Shown in pieces: positions 24,601 to 41,013 of a DNA stretch of 64,000 nt (the stretch's first letter is position 1; each line of letters opens with the position of its first letter). The notes under the pieces are model-generated. The model was not told the DNA's origin, made no database searches, and saw only the letters and a list, made by a program, of their open reading frames with translations. The position numbers were made by a program, and so were the translations under genes. Origin of the DNA: Syngnathus acus (lineage: Eukaryota > Chordata > Actinopteri > Syngnathiformes > Syngnathidae); assembly GCF_901709675.1 (NCBI RefSeq), contig NC_051100.1, positions 10,326,786-10,390,785 of the forward strand, read 5' to 3'.

Positions 24601-27600
24601 ACAGATTGTTTGAATCATCAATCTGCTTGCTACAAAAGGCCTTTTTACTATGCCTTCATGTCTCTGTGTCAGAAATAGTGTAGCCATACTACACCTACGA
24701 CATCCAACACTCTATCTAAAATTCTGCCAGTACCTAATTATGCCCATTTTTCGTTTCTATCACAAAGACATTCATTTAACAGAGTTGTGTAGAACTATAC
24801 CGCATTAGCAAGCCACCAAAGAGACTCATTTCAAATTAATCCTGGCATTATTATATTTTTGGGAGGGAAATTTTAGTGCTGCTGCTGCATGCGTGTGTTG
24901 ACAAAGCACCAAAAGGAGATGTCAAAAGAAATCTAAAACAACATAATGTTGCGTTGTGTTGTTGGCACTGACCTTTTTTTTCTTCTTCATACTACAGCCA
25001 ACAAAATTGAAACCAACCTAAGCATAGCTGATCTTATTAATTGTACATAATGAATGCAACTCAGCAATTTGTTGTCTCCTATTTGAAGGCCTCATTGGAT
25101 AACTTCACCACATTATGCAAAGAATGGCCTTGGAGCACTCCTCTTTGTTATGATAAACACGTGACTTTGTGTTTATTTACAATGTTCCCCTGCGAATTAA
25201 AGGAATACAATAGAATAGAATATTTATTGGATGAAGAAAAGCTGTACCACGAATAGTGAAAATCTGCAAGTTCTGCACAGTAATCTCCTTAAAGATTCAA
25301 GAGTTTTTTTTTTATTCAAGAGTTTTTAATTACCCGTAGATGCCACAAGATGGTGCCAAATCACGACTCTTACCGAACAAAACCAGCTCCTGAACTCACC
25401 AACATGCCACAAGCACAAATTTGGTCTCAATGCAGCCTTTCAACACGGCACCAAAGCAATACTTATATTGGCAAAACAAGAAATGTTTTGCTTTGGCTTA
25501 AGCACAGAAACAGTGAAATGCTAATTTATGGGACTGCACTGTACTGTGTGGTTTTAATAGTACAGAAGGTTCGTCATCACCACAACATATTTTTCATTTT
25601 TCAATATTCTTTTGTGCAGTGATTGGGGATTGCTTTTGTGATCACACCTTTACTGCTTGTCTTTCTATAAAGCTTGCTTTCTCCACACAGCAGCATTTTC
25701 TCACATTCAGTCCTCTGCCACTCTGTTGTGCGTGGGTGCGTGTGGTTGCGTGCCCCCTCCTTCAGCAGGCACTCCTCTCCCCCCCGGCACCCCCACCATT
25801 CCTCTGAGCCAGCTGCAGCAGCACTCGCTGACCCTCCAGGGGCAGCATGGTCAGACTCTGACTGCCGCCCCTCAACCTCAGCAAGGCCAACAGGCTGTCT
25901 TCCGCTTCCCTGCTGCTGTCTCCCTCACAGGTGACCTGCTCTGGCCTGCCACCAGTCCTGCTTTTTCTACCACTGCTGCTGCACTGACTGTCTGACATTC
26001 AAGCACCTGCCTAAATGTGCATGCCTTCAACTAACACACATCTACAGCTAATGATCTCCTCGTAGTCACTTCCTGTGTGTGTCCATTCCCAGGGCCAGGT
26101 GTCCCTCAGCAGCTGCAGGCCATTCAGGTTCACCCCAACGCCCAGCCCATCTCTAACAGTGACAGCAGCCCCGAGATGTCCCATACCTCTACAAACTCCA
26201 CAGGTATATACAGCTAGTACAATTTACCCAACCAATTGTCGTCAAAGGACCCCACAAAGGAAGGATTGCACGTTTGCTTCGACAGTCAGTCACTGTGTCA
26301 TATACTAATCAATTAGTCCGTGTATTTGGTGCTACGTGCATCGGACAAATAATCACCAGACACAACATAACTGCGCAACCATGTGCTACTCATTAGCGCT
26401 AAGGCTAGTCTGTGCGTGAAAAGTAAATACAAAGCAGCGCTACTTAACATTGAGCTTGGACATGAAAGGCAGTGTAGTCTGGCTGTGGCATGGTAAAAGT
26501 GGCGGGGGAGCACCGAAAAACTCAGTATGGGGGCGGTTATTATGTAAATCAGCCGCAAATGTCACAATTTACAAAATTTAGAACCATAACATGCATTTTC
26601 AGAAAAGATTACCTTAGTTGTGTAATTTCACACTTGATGAGTGAGCATGCAACTGCAAAGTATTTGTCTTGTAACAAGAATCTTAAGTCTTGAGCTAAAA
26701 AAGACAGAAAGTGAAAGTGTGCAAATAATGACCTCTGATCCTTTGCACATTCTACTCTTCGAACTCCTATTGTCTTTTTTGTAACCTCTTTTTTGGTTCA
26801 AGACATACATTTGGTCCTCTCCCAGACTCAAATATACGAACCTTTAACAGGTTTTATGGTAAAGTCAACATAAATATCGACAAGCACGCACATGTGCTGG
26901 ATGTGAGTGTGTCTTTCTGTCAGCTACAGTGAGTCTCCCGGCAACCATCGTCACCTCAACGGTGCCGTCGTCCGTGGCTGGTCACATGATGTACCCTAGC
27001 CCCCACACGGTCATGTACGCCTCCACACCCACGCTGACCGACGGGGGGCTCGCCGTACTCAACGCCTTCTCCCAGGGAACGTCAGCCATGCAGGTGTCCC
27101 ACGCGCAAGCCCACGACCCAAGTAAGCGGCACGCATATGCATGTGTGTGTTCCAATGGCGCATTCATTGGATCCTCATCGTCTCCCTCTTGTCCCACCCT
27201 CGGCAGCATCCGTCCCGCAGGTGTTCCTCACAGCCCCTCCGGGCACGGTGCAGATCCCAGTCTCGGCGGTGCAGCTACACCCAGTACGGCAAGATCTGCA
27301 TTTCACAAGTGAAACTCTGCTATTCCCTCTGCAACCCGCATGTCACGTGACCTCGCCACATGCTAACAGAGCACCCACGCTTCACCCGTGTGCCGCGTCG
27401 TGTCAGTGTCACAGAGTCAAACGCCACCAAGACTATAGCACGCAGCATTGAAGCGCATGCAGTTCACAGCCTACTTTATATATATATGCGGTTAGAATGA
27501 ATGGTTCTCACAGTTCTGAGGTTCAGGGTTCAAATCTGGGCACCGAAAATTCTACGTGGAGTTTGCATGGTCTCACCATGCTTATGTGGCTACAGGAAAT

Positions 27601-28523
27601 ATTTAACTGTAAGCACCAGAAAAAGTACTGTACTTACATTTCTCTAGTACAAAACATACCAAATCCAAACTCCAGTCACCAACCCTATTCATATTATAAA
27701 TAGAAACATTATATTAACACACTTATAGAACATAAAGTACACTTGCACAAGCTAACTGATAATGTTCATAATTGTGGATCTGTGAAAAGATGATCGTCAT
27801 GAGTCTAACAGTATGCGTTCTATTTGTGAATTTTGTTGGCAGTGGTGTGCAACTTCACTGCAAGATGCTGAGTGCTGTTTCTAATATTTGAAATATTCAA
27901 TGTGTATTACCAGAAGGCAAGAGGAGCAAGTGTGGTCCGCGGGCCACATACTTAAATCTGGCCCACCGTGCAGTTAGTTACATTATCAAGGCCTATAATA
28001 TTTTGTAGAAATAATTTTGCTGTTTTTTTATTATTATATTTACTTAGAAATTCTCCAAAAATAAATGGTTCCACATGAGTTTTGTTTTTCATTTATTCCA
28101 TTTGGTTAATTAACCATAACATAATTACGTAATTGTTATTTTGAGAAAATACACATCAGTATTTTTTCAAACCTCATCAATCCATTTTAAATCTCAATTG
28201 TGGCCTTTCATCGCCAGCATTTACCCACCCCTGCCCCTACCACCTATCAAATACTAGTACATAAATATAATGAAATTTAAAATCAAAGTAAAGCACACTG
28301 ACAATGAATGTTATTGGGTTGTGCAGCATTCCTAATGAAGTGTCCTGTGAGCTACTGAACTGTACGCCTTTTGATTGGCTGCTGTGCCCAGGTTAACGCC
28401 CCTTCCGCTGTGTTTGCATTCCAGATGGTGATTGGGCCCCAGTCGAGCGGAGGCAGCAGCACTAACCTGACTGAATTGCAGGTGGTCAACTTGGACGCAG
28501 CGCAAAACTCCAAAAGTGACTAA
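7293..28523 (+). CDS. srf: Serum response factor
   Basis: MADS-box transcription factor that binds CArG boxes as a dimer and, with TCF/ETS or myocardin-family partners, drives immediate-early, cytoskeletal and muscle genes in the nucleus. Coding exons: 7293-7937, 11329-11595, 23503-23737, 25769-25930, 26093-26203, 26924-27121, 27207-27283, 28425-28523; total 1794 bp, 597 residues, all junctions in frame. The start MLPSQVG matches SRF. Residues about 118-134 form the acidic casein-kinase-2-type cluster (SGSDNDSDSGDDDD). The MADS box begins at residue 181 (GKKTRGRVKIKMEFIDNKLR) and the adjoining SAM region (AYELSTLTGTQVLLLVASET) follows in exon 2. Exons 3-8 hold the Ser/Thr/Gln-rich activation domain, ending NLTELQVVNLD. 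It is longer than human SRF (508 residues), partly through a longer N-terminus and partly through exon 4. ptk7 lies directly upstream in the same orientation, as in human. Confidence 0.97.
8272..8500 (-). repeat. Degraded dispersed fish repeat
   Basis: Runs from atatcctgaaccagttgcca through ccagccaatcacagggcaca to acattcaaacccgg, a word order widespread in teleost genomes next to LINE/SINE 3' regions. The family name is uncertain. Much diverged. Confidence 0.55.
9574..9610 (+). repeat. T37 homopolymer
   Basis: Uninterrupted T run in srf intron 1; probably length-polymorphic or an assembly weak point. Confidence 0.9.
10610..10895 (+). mobile_element. hAT-like non-autonomous element, copy 2
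   Basis: Starts CAGAGGTGTCAAACTC and ends near GAGTTTGAAACTGATG. Flanked by ATCTACTG (10602-10609) and ATCAACTG (10896-10903), a 7/8 match expected for an old 8-bp hAT target duplication. Diverged from copies 1, 3 and 4. Confidence 0.75.
11329..11595 (+). CDS. srf: srf exon 2 (rest of MADS box and SAM domain)
   Basis: 89 codons, phase 0 at both ends, from AYELSTLTG to ESMGDTK. It supplies the dimer-forming beta strands (VLLLVASETGHVYTF) and the helix near TSETGKALIQ. Nearly identical to vertebrate SRF. Confidence 0.96.
17324..17375 (+). repeat. Hairpin with 19-bp stem
   Basis: The arm CTACTAAGTTTCTCAGCCT (17324-17342) pairs with 17357-17375 at 18 of 19 positions around a 14-nt loop. Lies on the sense strand within srf intron 2. 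Could be a miRNA-like hairpin or the remnant of a palindromic element. Confidence 0.6.
19786..19807 (+). repeat. G22 homopolymer
   Basis: Uninterrupted run of 22 G on the sense strand of srf intron 2, able to form G-quadruplex structures in RNA and DNA. Confidence 0.9.
20935..21096 (+). mobile_element. Palindromic MITE, copy 1
   Basis: About 162 bp with perfect 27-bp inverted termini beginning TACCGTAATTTTCGGAC. The interior repeats the word GCGACTTATA several times. The TA at each end suggests a TA target duplication, as in Tc1/mariner-type elements. A second copy in opposite orientation lies at 52135-52298. Confidence 0.85.
23738..25768 (+). other. srf: srf intron 3
   Basis: 2.0 kb, AT-rich, with an 18-base T run near 24239. 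No gene or recognised repeat. Confidence 0.7.
25769..25930 (+). CDS. srf: srf exon 4, Q-rich symmetric exon
   Basis: 162 bp, phase 1 at both ends, so inclusion or skipping both keep frame. It encodes 54 residues rich in Gln, Pro and Leu (SQLQQHSLTLQ, PQPQQGQQ) within the activation domain. Direct joining of exons 3 and 5 would give MPGPGVPQQLQAIQVH, which resembles the continuous human sequence (MPGGAVAQQVPVQAIQVH), so this exon looks extra relative to mammals. The acceptor is the tandem ttcagcag, so a 3-bp alternative start at 25766 is possible. Confidence 0.8.
26204..26923 (+). other. srf: srf intron 5
   Basis: 0.7-kb intron; nothing recognised in it. Confidence 0.7.
27284..28424 (+). other. 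srf: srf intron 7
   Basis: 1.1-kb intron with donor gtacgg. It includes a fragment near 27497-27590 (GGTTCAAATCTGGGC, GGAGTTTGCATGGTCTC) typical of a dispersed fish SINE/LINE tail, and a hAT-end-like piece near 27913-27970 (GTGGTCCGCGGGCCACATA). Confidence 0.6.
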
Positions 28524-30373
28524 TAGAGCCAAGTATGAGCGTCTTTCTCTTTATTTATTGATGCCTTCCAACATCACACTTCGCAATGTGACCTTACACA
28601 CAAACACACAATCAAGGGCCTGTGTGTGAGTTGACCCTTTTCCCATATGTTTTGGGATATATAAAAATTTGAAATTATCATATATATATATATATATGTA
28701 TATGTATATGTGTATATATATATATGCAAACGTATAGGAAGTATATCACTACACCTGTCATCAGAATTCTATTTTCGATGTCGTTAGATGGTATTTTTGT
28801 GTGCGTGTGCCATTTGTGTTTGGTTTGAAGATACAATTACATGAACACTCAGTCAGTTGGGTGTCACAAAGTGTCACGCCCGCCAAAGACGTTTGTCCGA
28901 ATGTACATACACACCCCACACACACACACGCACGTCAGTGTGTGTAAATGGAGAACTAAGACTTTTGCTAACGTGTATATAGTTTTTAAAGAAAAAAAAA
29001 ACTTGTATTTTTAGCCCGATTTAGTTTTGTGTAACAGCATGTATTTTTTTTTTTAATGTTGTGGTTTTGTATGTACATGACAATGACACAAAGAAGTGAA
29101 TCTGTACATGTATACTGTATGGGATATATTTGAATATGCTTTTCATGCTGTTCTACTACAAGTAGTTTGACGACTGCTTCACAAAGGATCAAGCAGCTTT
29201 ATCATGTGGGTGGGAGGACATCATTGTGATGTGGAATGCAGACTGTTAGTGGACATTTTTAGGAATTAAAAGGCACAATTGGACAAATGTGGACAATGCA
29301 TATTTTAAACATATCGCACATTTTTCAGTGGAACCTTCAAAAGTTGAACACAACCATATGGTTGTGATTGGATGGACGAATGTTTATGCAGTTTAGACTG
29401 TTTCCAACATAAAATCTTTAGGTGGACAGGCAATGGCTTGTATAATATTTTTACATCCATGATTGTTATACATACACATTAATGCATTAAAACTAAAATC
29501 AACAGTATGCACGGTCTCAACATGCAAAGTTTCTGTGCTATTTATACATGTTAGGATCTGCTTGCAAATTGGTACATCTCATGCAACTTAAAGCCAATTG
29601 GCTAATCATGTTGCTCATATTGGATTGAAAGTCAGATTGTTTGCATGTCAGTTGCCGTTAACGGTCTTCCGTTCGGCCAAACTCTTAAGTTACTCACTGA
29701 GCTGACGTCAAGCATAATTTCAGAAACGTCCAACTTAAAGTTTAACCCAAACTGTGGGAACTTTAACTTTGGAGGTTCCACTGTTAATTAGGGGTTGCTA
29801 CTTAATATTGATCGTTATTTAATTCAGATGGATTATATTGCTGAAGTTGTGATGTCACAACACACGCTGCTGCAAAGTGTGCTGCCTTATTTGCTGGACG
29901 TTCAAAGATGCGACAGCAACCCAGCTTCAATATTGCAATTAAATATTTGTTTCATTCTTAGTTAAACTGCAGTGGTCATTTTGGTCTCAACATTTTACTA
30001 CCAGTAGGCTTTTAAATACTCTTCAAATCTAATTATTTCAAAGCTCTTTTTGTTTAATCTGAGATGCAAGTAAAATAATTTACTAATTAGTGGGGAGCTA
30101 ATTCCAGTTAGAAAGACATTTTCTTCCCCCCAGCACCATTGTGCCTATTTTGTTCTTATACCATCCAAGTAAAGGTAAATCATTTTTTGTTTTCTCCAAG
30201 CCACCTTAGCTTTGCTGAGCTTGGACATTATCTTCACGCAAGACCTTTACGGTAGTTAAGTTTACTACAAGAAAAAAAAAAAATCTTCTGTGATGTGTTG
30301 TGACGCAGGTCATCAGTGCCCAGTACAGCAAAACAAAAATGACTCTCCATATTTATACAGGTGTACGTTTTGT

Positions 30374-30379
30374 TTTATT
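30374..30379 (-). terminator. fhip2a: Distal poly(A) signal, probably fhip2a
   Basis: TTTATT on plus, i.e. AATAAA on minus; another is at 30446-30451. Either gives fhip2a a 3' UTR of about 1.6 kb. Confidence 0.45.
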
Positions 30380-30394
30380 GTACAGACATTTTGT

Positions 30395-30400
30395 AATAAA
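30395..30400 (+). terminator. srf: Poly(A) signal, probably srf
   Basis: AATAAA followed by an A run. It sits 16 bp from the oppositely oriented signal of fhip2a at 30374-30379. Confidence 0.5.
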
Positions 30401-30451
30401 AAAAAAAAAAGATCAAACATTACTGAACCCAGCAGGGATACATCTTTTATT

Positions 30452-32010
30452 GAGATGGAGAAAGTTGAACAAGACCACATTGTCTTAACAGAACTGAAGT
30501 GATAAGGGAGGAATAAATAGTCAGTGAGAACACAATGCTTGCGTTTCAAATCCTCAGTGAAGCACCAGGAGGGAAGATCATGCACAATGTCTCACGTCTG
30601 CATTGCACAAATCAAAATAGCCATACAAAGAAAACAAGGCTTCACTTTCTTTCATATCAGAAAAGAAACAACAGAGTAAGGATGCAATTACAAACAACAG
30701 TGACCGGTCACTGTCAGCAAAAAAGCTAACATAGTCATGGCAAGGCGAGCTGATGTAACTAAAAAGATGAAGAGTAGAAGTAAGGCATCACGTGTCACTG
30801 TGAACTCAGCCAATCAGCCTTCTGCTCTCTTTTGTCAAAGAAAATAATGCCACGGCATGCAATGACACCAGGTAGTATATTTCTATATTGCTATTGTTGT
30901 ACACACACAATACACAACTTAACACTCAAAGTTGGTAAGATGGCTGATAATAAAATATGCATGATTGACCATTTAAGAAAAAAAAAAAAAAAAAGCAAGT
31001 CCTGGAAAATAGGAACATTACTCCTATATTTGGTTTATGAAAGAGGAAAAAATACACATAATTTGTGTTATATATTTACATAATGAGCAAGTGTGAAGAA
31101 ATACAAATGTGCAAATGTGACCCTGTGCGAGCACTTCCATCAACAGCTCAAGACTGGCGGAGGACCGCAACACAAATCTCTCGCGTCCCCACACAAGTGC
31201 TGAAACACCAACCTAATAACTACACACAAAATACATGGAGGACAATCTTGACTTCCCAAAAGTGTAGCAAGTTGTTGATTTCAAGCAACCAACACCTCAC
31301 CATGAAATTAATACAGTACACTTTTGGGTCATCCGAGACACAACACTGCTTTTAAATACAAGTTTGTAGAAGAAGGCATAGCAACTTAAGAGATGAGCTC
31401 AGTGGCTCAGGGAAGGAAAACATTTACATACAGAATGGGAACTATGAGAAGCCTTGTATCTTTGTACAAATGCAAGCGAAAATGTAACAAGTGCATGTGC
31501 AAAAGTTCCTAAACGCACCACGCTGGATGCTGACACCTTTGGATGATGAAGAAAAAGCTTCAGTTCGTTGACTGAATTAAAAGCATCCTAATACGACGAC
31601 AGTTTAAAAAGAAAGGCGACCTGAAAGCAAATCAATAAATTAAAGAGAAATTGGCGTTTTAAAAGGTGTGCGTAGTATTGTTACTACAGTCCAAGGAGAA
31701 TGTCAACTGCATGTCGATGAAGATAAAAATGTTCTAAAAAGAAAAGGTGTGCTTCCACACTAAGGCGATGACATCCATGACTGCAAATAAATACACACAT
31801 CTGTTTGTCACACACACATTATGTCCATGATGATGATGAGTGGCTGGGCAGTAAAAGAACACGCAGAGGTTGCCCATCTTCAGTCTGTATCTTGTTCCTC
31901 TGCTGAATTGGCAGTGTTGGAACTCAGAGCCCGAAAGCCACACGGCCCGTCGAGCACGGACGACCAACCGTCGACGTTCAGGCGGCCCGACGAGAAGGGC
32001 ACGGCGGACG
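30452..32010 (-). other. fhip2a: fhip2a 3' UTR (likely extent)
   Basis: No coding potential seen after the fhip2a stop on the minus strand. The region runs to the paired poly(A) signals at 30446-30451 and 30374-30379. Confidence 0.5.
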
Positions 32011-37325
<5,315 letters not shown>

Positions 37326-37534
37326 TTTGTTCTTCGACTGGACTATTTTTTCCCGAGAAGACCTAGAGAATTCCTCTATTTTCTTCTTCCTGTTGTTGCC
37401 GCCTCGATCCAGATTGGAGCTTTCGTATAATGACCCTTGCAACGAGAGAATCTGCGTGAGTAATAAAATAATAAAGGGTTTCTGGCCTCGTAACTTCGCA
37501 GGCCATAAGCGCAGCAGCCGCTGTAAACAAAACG

Positions 37535-37543
37535 TCTCGCGAG
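37535..37543. promoter_or_regulatory. fhip2a: TCTCGCGAG promoter motif upstream of fhip2a
   Basis: TCTCGCGAG matches 9 bases of the palindrome TCTCGCGAGA, found in TATA-less CpG promoters of housekeeping genes and bound by BANP. It lies 210 bp upstream of the fhip2a ATG. No TATA box is evident. Confidence 0.6.
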
Positions 37544-37610
37544 CGAGGCGAGCTCAGCTCACTTTGGACACGGTGGCACTTCGCTCACCAGGCAGCACCG
37601 TTTCCGTTTG

Positions 37611-37628
37611 TCACCAGCAGGGGCCGCT
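37611..37628 (+). promoter_or_regulatory. Candidate CTCF site near fhip2a promoter
   Basis: TCACCAGCAGGGGCCGCT is close to the CTCF core (CCAGCAGGGGGCGCT). It lies about 290 bp upstream of fhip2a, on the side facing ablim1. Motif match only. Confidence 0.35.
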
Positions 37629-39437
37629 CGAGTACAACACACGGACACTGATTCTGACGACTCGCAATGCATACAAATGCAGTCGGGAATAATTCATTCG
37701 GTTTTCAACTAACGTTATATTAATTTAAGGCTGACGTGATGTCCTTTTGGCAGTCAAACGGCACTCAAATTAAAATAGCATTTTTCATATACAGGCCAAA
37801 ACTAATCCAGTTGAAATGCATGTAGAAATGTTTTGCAATGTCATACGTCCACACGATCACGGCAATTAGACAATATAAGTGATGTAACAATTAAAGAAAA
37901 AACGCCTGCTGTAACTTGAACGTACCACGATGATTATTACTTACAACGAGTCTTCTCCAAAATCAGGATTATTTAAACGTTACAAGGATCGAGGGATCTA
38001 ACCACGCAATTTTGGTGGAAAACTTGGAAAACAAAAAAGATGCTGCCTATTCGAGGACACGCCCTGCCGCCAGGCTGTCATCGTCTAGTCCGCTAAATTG
38101 CAGCCAACGTTTAGCATGTGTTCAAATGATACGACATGTCCTAATAATGCCCAACGAAGTCCATATGAAAACAACATCGCCAATCAAGCCATGCTCCAAT
38201 GTTGCCTGCGCTGAGCTCGCCTTGTTCATCGCTGCAGAGGACAGTTTACCTACCCGGCATGTCTGCTGAAGGTGAGTGTCTTGTGCCGCAGAAGGTTTCA
38301 TATCAACTGATTCGGAGGCAAAAAGGTCTCTTCATTTTGGTTAGGAGGGGGGCTCGAGAATAGAAACCTATATAGTCGTCTGTCTGGGGAGCGGTGACAC
38401 TACCTGTGTAAGTAGGTTACATCCTTGCAGATGGAATAACCACACTGCTGCAGCCTACAAATTATTGCAGGATGTCTACACTTTGTAATCTAAAAATAGA
38501 CCAGACATTTGAAATCATCACTCATAAAATTTGCCTCATTTGCTCTTTCAGTAAAGAGAATCTGAGATTCACAGCTGTACCTTTTCTTGCCTTAGCAAAG
38601 CTGTGAAATAAAATGAGTAAACACTTGCAGCAACATCTTTTCATGTTAATGGAAGACTTCAAGCAAGGAGATTTACTAAAGTGCATTGCCCAGTGGTCGT
38701 TTTTATGCTGGAGGGAGCAATGTGCTTGCCCCTTTTTGAGTATGTCAATATCAGAATGCACTTGTGACTGACTGCTTGTGGGTAGATTGATAGGCTACCT
38801 TTGAGAATCACTCTGAAGCACACGGAGGTCACTGATGGTGTAGGTCCCTTGACTGACCTCTGTGCAGGCTGCGTGGGTTCAATCAATAAAGCTCATGGTC
38901 CACTGCATGACATTCTTGGTTAGCCAACTTAAACCAAGTGCAAGCCAGTCAATATCCATAAGCAGCAACCTCGCAAGTGTCCTTGCTAAGATTTTCTGCT
39001 CTTTATATAATGTGAAAATCTATATGTAGTTTCTCTAATGTAATATTTGATTATAAATACAATAGCCCAAGATTAGCAAGAAGTTGAATTCTTAAGAGCC
39101 TTGAGTGATTGATCTCCATTTCTGATTATCAGACATCAACTGGTCAGAGCCATTACTGGGCTCTCTTATTTTCTAGCCATCCCCTTGTATCAGTCAGTGC
39201 GAGGTCAACAGCTTTTACCTTGCAAATGATTTCCTTCCATTACTGACCCAATAAAAGTACGATATTCCCTTTGTGGGCCTGCTGCTTATTCAGGGTCATC
39301 ATATTTCCACTGTGCTGATGTCTGAGTTCTTCTTTAGGAAAATGTATTTTCATGTCATCATTGAAAGCTCAAGGTTTCTCAAATCATTTACAGTTGTACC
39401 AGACCTATTGCAGTGATGTCATTTTAAAACCTTATTG
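37629..39437 (+). other. Intergenic DNA between fhip2a and ablim1
   Basis: Head-to-head intergenic region. One possible exon ends at 38271 (ATGTCTGCTGAAG then gtgagt, phase 1), a speculative distal ablim1 first exon. Otherwise nothing is recognised before the hAT-like element at 39438. Confidence 0.5.
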
Positions 39438-40043
39438 CAGGGGTGTCGAACTCTTTTTTTTCGCGGGCCGCATTGTAGTCATAGCTTCTTTCGACTGTTG
39501 TATGTATAAATGTATGAGCACCTCATATTATATATAGTAAAAGCTACAAAACAAACTGACAAATAACTCGTTTTCAGATTAGACGAGTAAAAACAGGTCA
39601 AATGGTAGAGTGTCCGCCCTGAGACTGGAAGGTTGTGGGTTCAAACCCTGGCCGGGTCATACCAAAGACTATAAAAATGGGACCCATTACCTCCCTGCTT
39701 GGCACTCAGCATTAAGGGTTGGAATTGGGGGGTTAGATCACCAAATGATTCCCGAGCGCGGCACCGCTGCTGCTCACTGCTCCCCTCTCCCCCAGGGGAT
39801 GGATCAAAATCACATGGGGATGGGTTAAATGCAGAGGACAAATTTCACCACACCCAGATGTGTGTGTGACGATCATTGGGACTTTAACTTTAACAAATAT
39901 TTTAAAAAAAGATATTAAGAGTGAAGACAATTTGCAATTCTAGTAATGACACACGAATTTGATGCATAATTTGTCTTCGCGGGCCACATAAAATGATGTG
40001 GCGGGCCGTATCTGGCCCTCGGGCCTTGAGTTTGACACCTGTG
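39438..40043 (+). mobile_element. hAT-like non-autonomous element, copy 3, interrupted by a SINE
   Basis: Starts CAGGGGTGTCGAACTC and ends GAGTTTGACACCTGTG, with a perfect 8-bp target duplication CCTTATTG at 39430-39437 and 40044-40051. It is split by the SINE at 39604-39894. This copy fixes the element ends and the hAT assignment. Confidence 0.88.
39604..39894 (+). mobile_element. tRNA-derived SINE nested in hAT-like element
   Basis: The head has a polymerase III B box (GGTTCAAACCC, 39638-39648) and an A-box-like TGGTAGAGTG at 39603-39612. The body contains GAGCGCGGCACCGCTGCTG and GGTTAAATGCAGAGGACAAA, a combination common in fish SINEs (HAmo or V-SINE type; exact family not certain). The tail ends TTTAACTTTAAC. 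The direct repeat AAAT flanks it (39600-39603, 39895-39898). Confidence 0.8.
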
Positions 40044-40943
40044 CCTTATTGATATGCTGTATTAACAGCCAAATTGGTTTCTGCTCACTCTTTTGATTGT
40101 GGACAGATTTATTGTTCATTTTAGTCTATTGGAACATTTCCATCATGGGATCTTCAACTCAGCAGAATTCTCACATACACTTGGTGAGCCAATCATTCCA
40201 TTTGGATTTTTGCTTCTTCTGGTCTTAGTGTTGACATGTCATATTTGGTTTCGTGTAATATCAACAACCTTCTAGGCTGTGAATTGCATCTGTAAATCTA
40301 CTTTGTTTTATGTTAACACATTCATACTTGACCTCTGCCATGTGACCAAGGAGATACGGACAGTAGACTCGATAACAAGGCTGTTCATTGGAAATAATAA
40401 TACTCTATTTATGCTAGCTGGGTTACCTTCAATTTATGCTTGGGGAAAATACCTTTGGGTCCAGTGAAAGAAGATGAAACCTTTATTAGTTTCCCAAAGC
40501 ATGCTGGGAAAACATCTCCATTTAATTTTGGCTCATTTTAAGTGATTAATGTGTGACTCATGCCCCTCAACAATCTCATTATCCAGCAAGTTTCCTGGTA
40601 CGCCAAGTCCACATTGCTTTGGTAAGTTAGTACATCCTGCACACTTCATCTATTGCACTTAATGTGACGATCAATGATGGATCAAAAAGGAGGCTTTATC
40701 CTGCAGTAACACAATCCGCTGCCTCCTCCATATAGGACCAGACAGTGAAGAGGGCTGCACATCGTCTGCATCAGCACTTTCTGTGCAGGGTGCTCTGCAT
40801 GAACGCGCGTGTGCAAGTGTCCTGGCAAAAGCATAAATAATTCATGAGCAGGCGAAGGAGTGAAGGCTGCGTGCACTGTGGTAGACGGGACGGCTTGTGG
40901 GTGCAATTGTCTGTGTGTAGAGATTGGGGAGAGGAACACAGTG

Positions 40944-41013
40944 ATGCAAGAGCAAAGCTACGATGGGCTGTGCAACTACGCCCAAAAAATCACCTCCTGC
41001 TTCGGACTGGATG
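40944..41013 (+). CDS. ablim1: Candidate alternative first exon of ablim1
   Basis: ATG opens 23 codons (MQEQSYDGLCNYAQ...CFGLD) plus one base before a consensus donor gtaaga. This phase-1 end fits exactly onto the ablim1 exon at 51131, giving ...GLDVAHAQD. It lies upstream of the long first exon, and an ATAAATAA element stands about 110 bp before it. The frame and phase fit are seen; assignment to ablim1 is inferred. Confidence 0.5.

Larger units (their letters stand above)
28524..30400 (+). other. srf: srf 3' UTR (likely extent)
   Basis: No ORF of note after the TAA. It contains a TA/TATG microsatellite (about 28679-28725). The first canonical AATAAA on this strand is at 30395-30400, so the 3' UTR may be up to 1.9 kb; an ATTAAA variant at about 29486 is an alternative. 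Confidence 0.5.

Noticed and set aside
39604-39676. Possible tRNA gene
   Set aside because: The B box is good, but the sequence lacks a complete cloverleaf and continues into a SINE body, so it is a SINE head.
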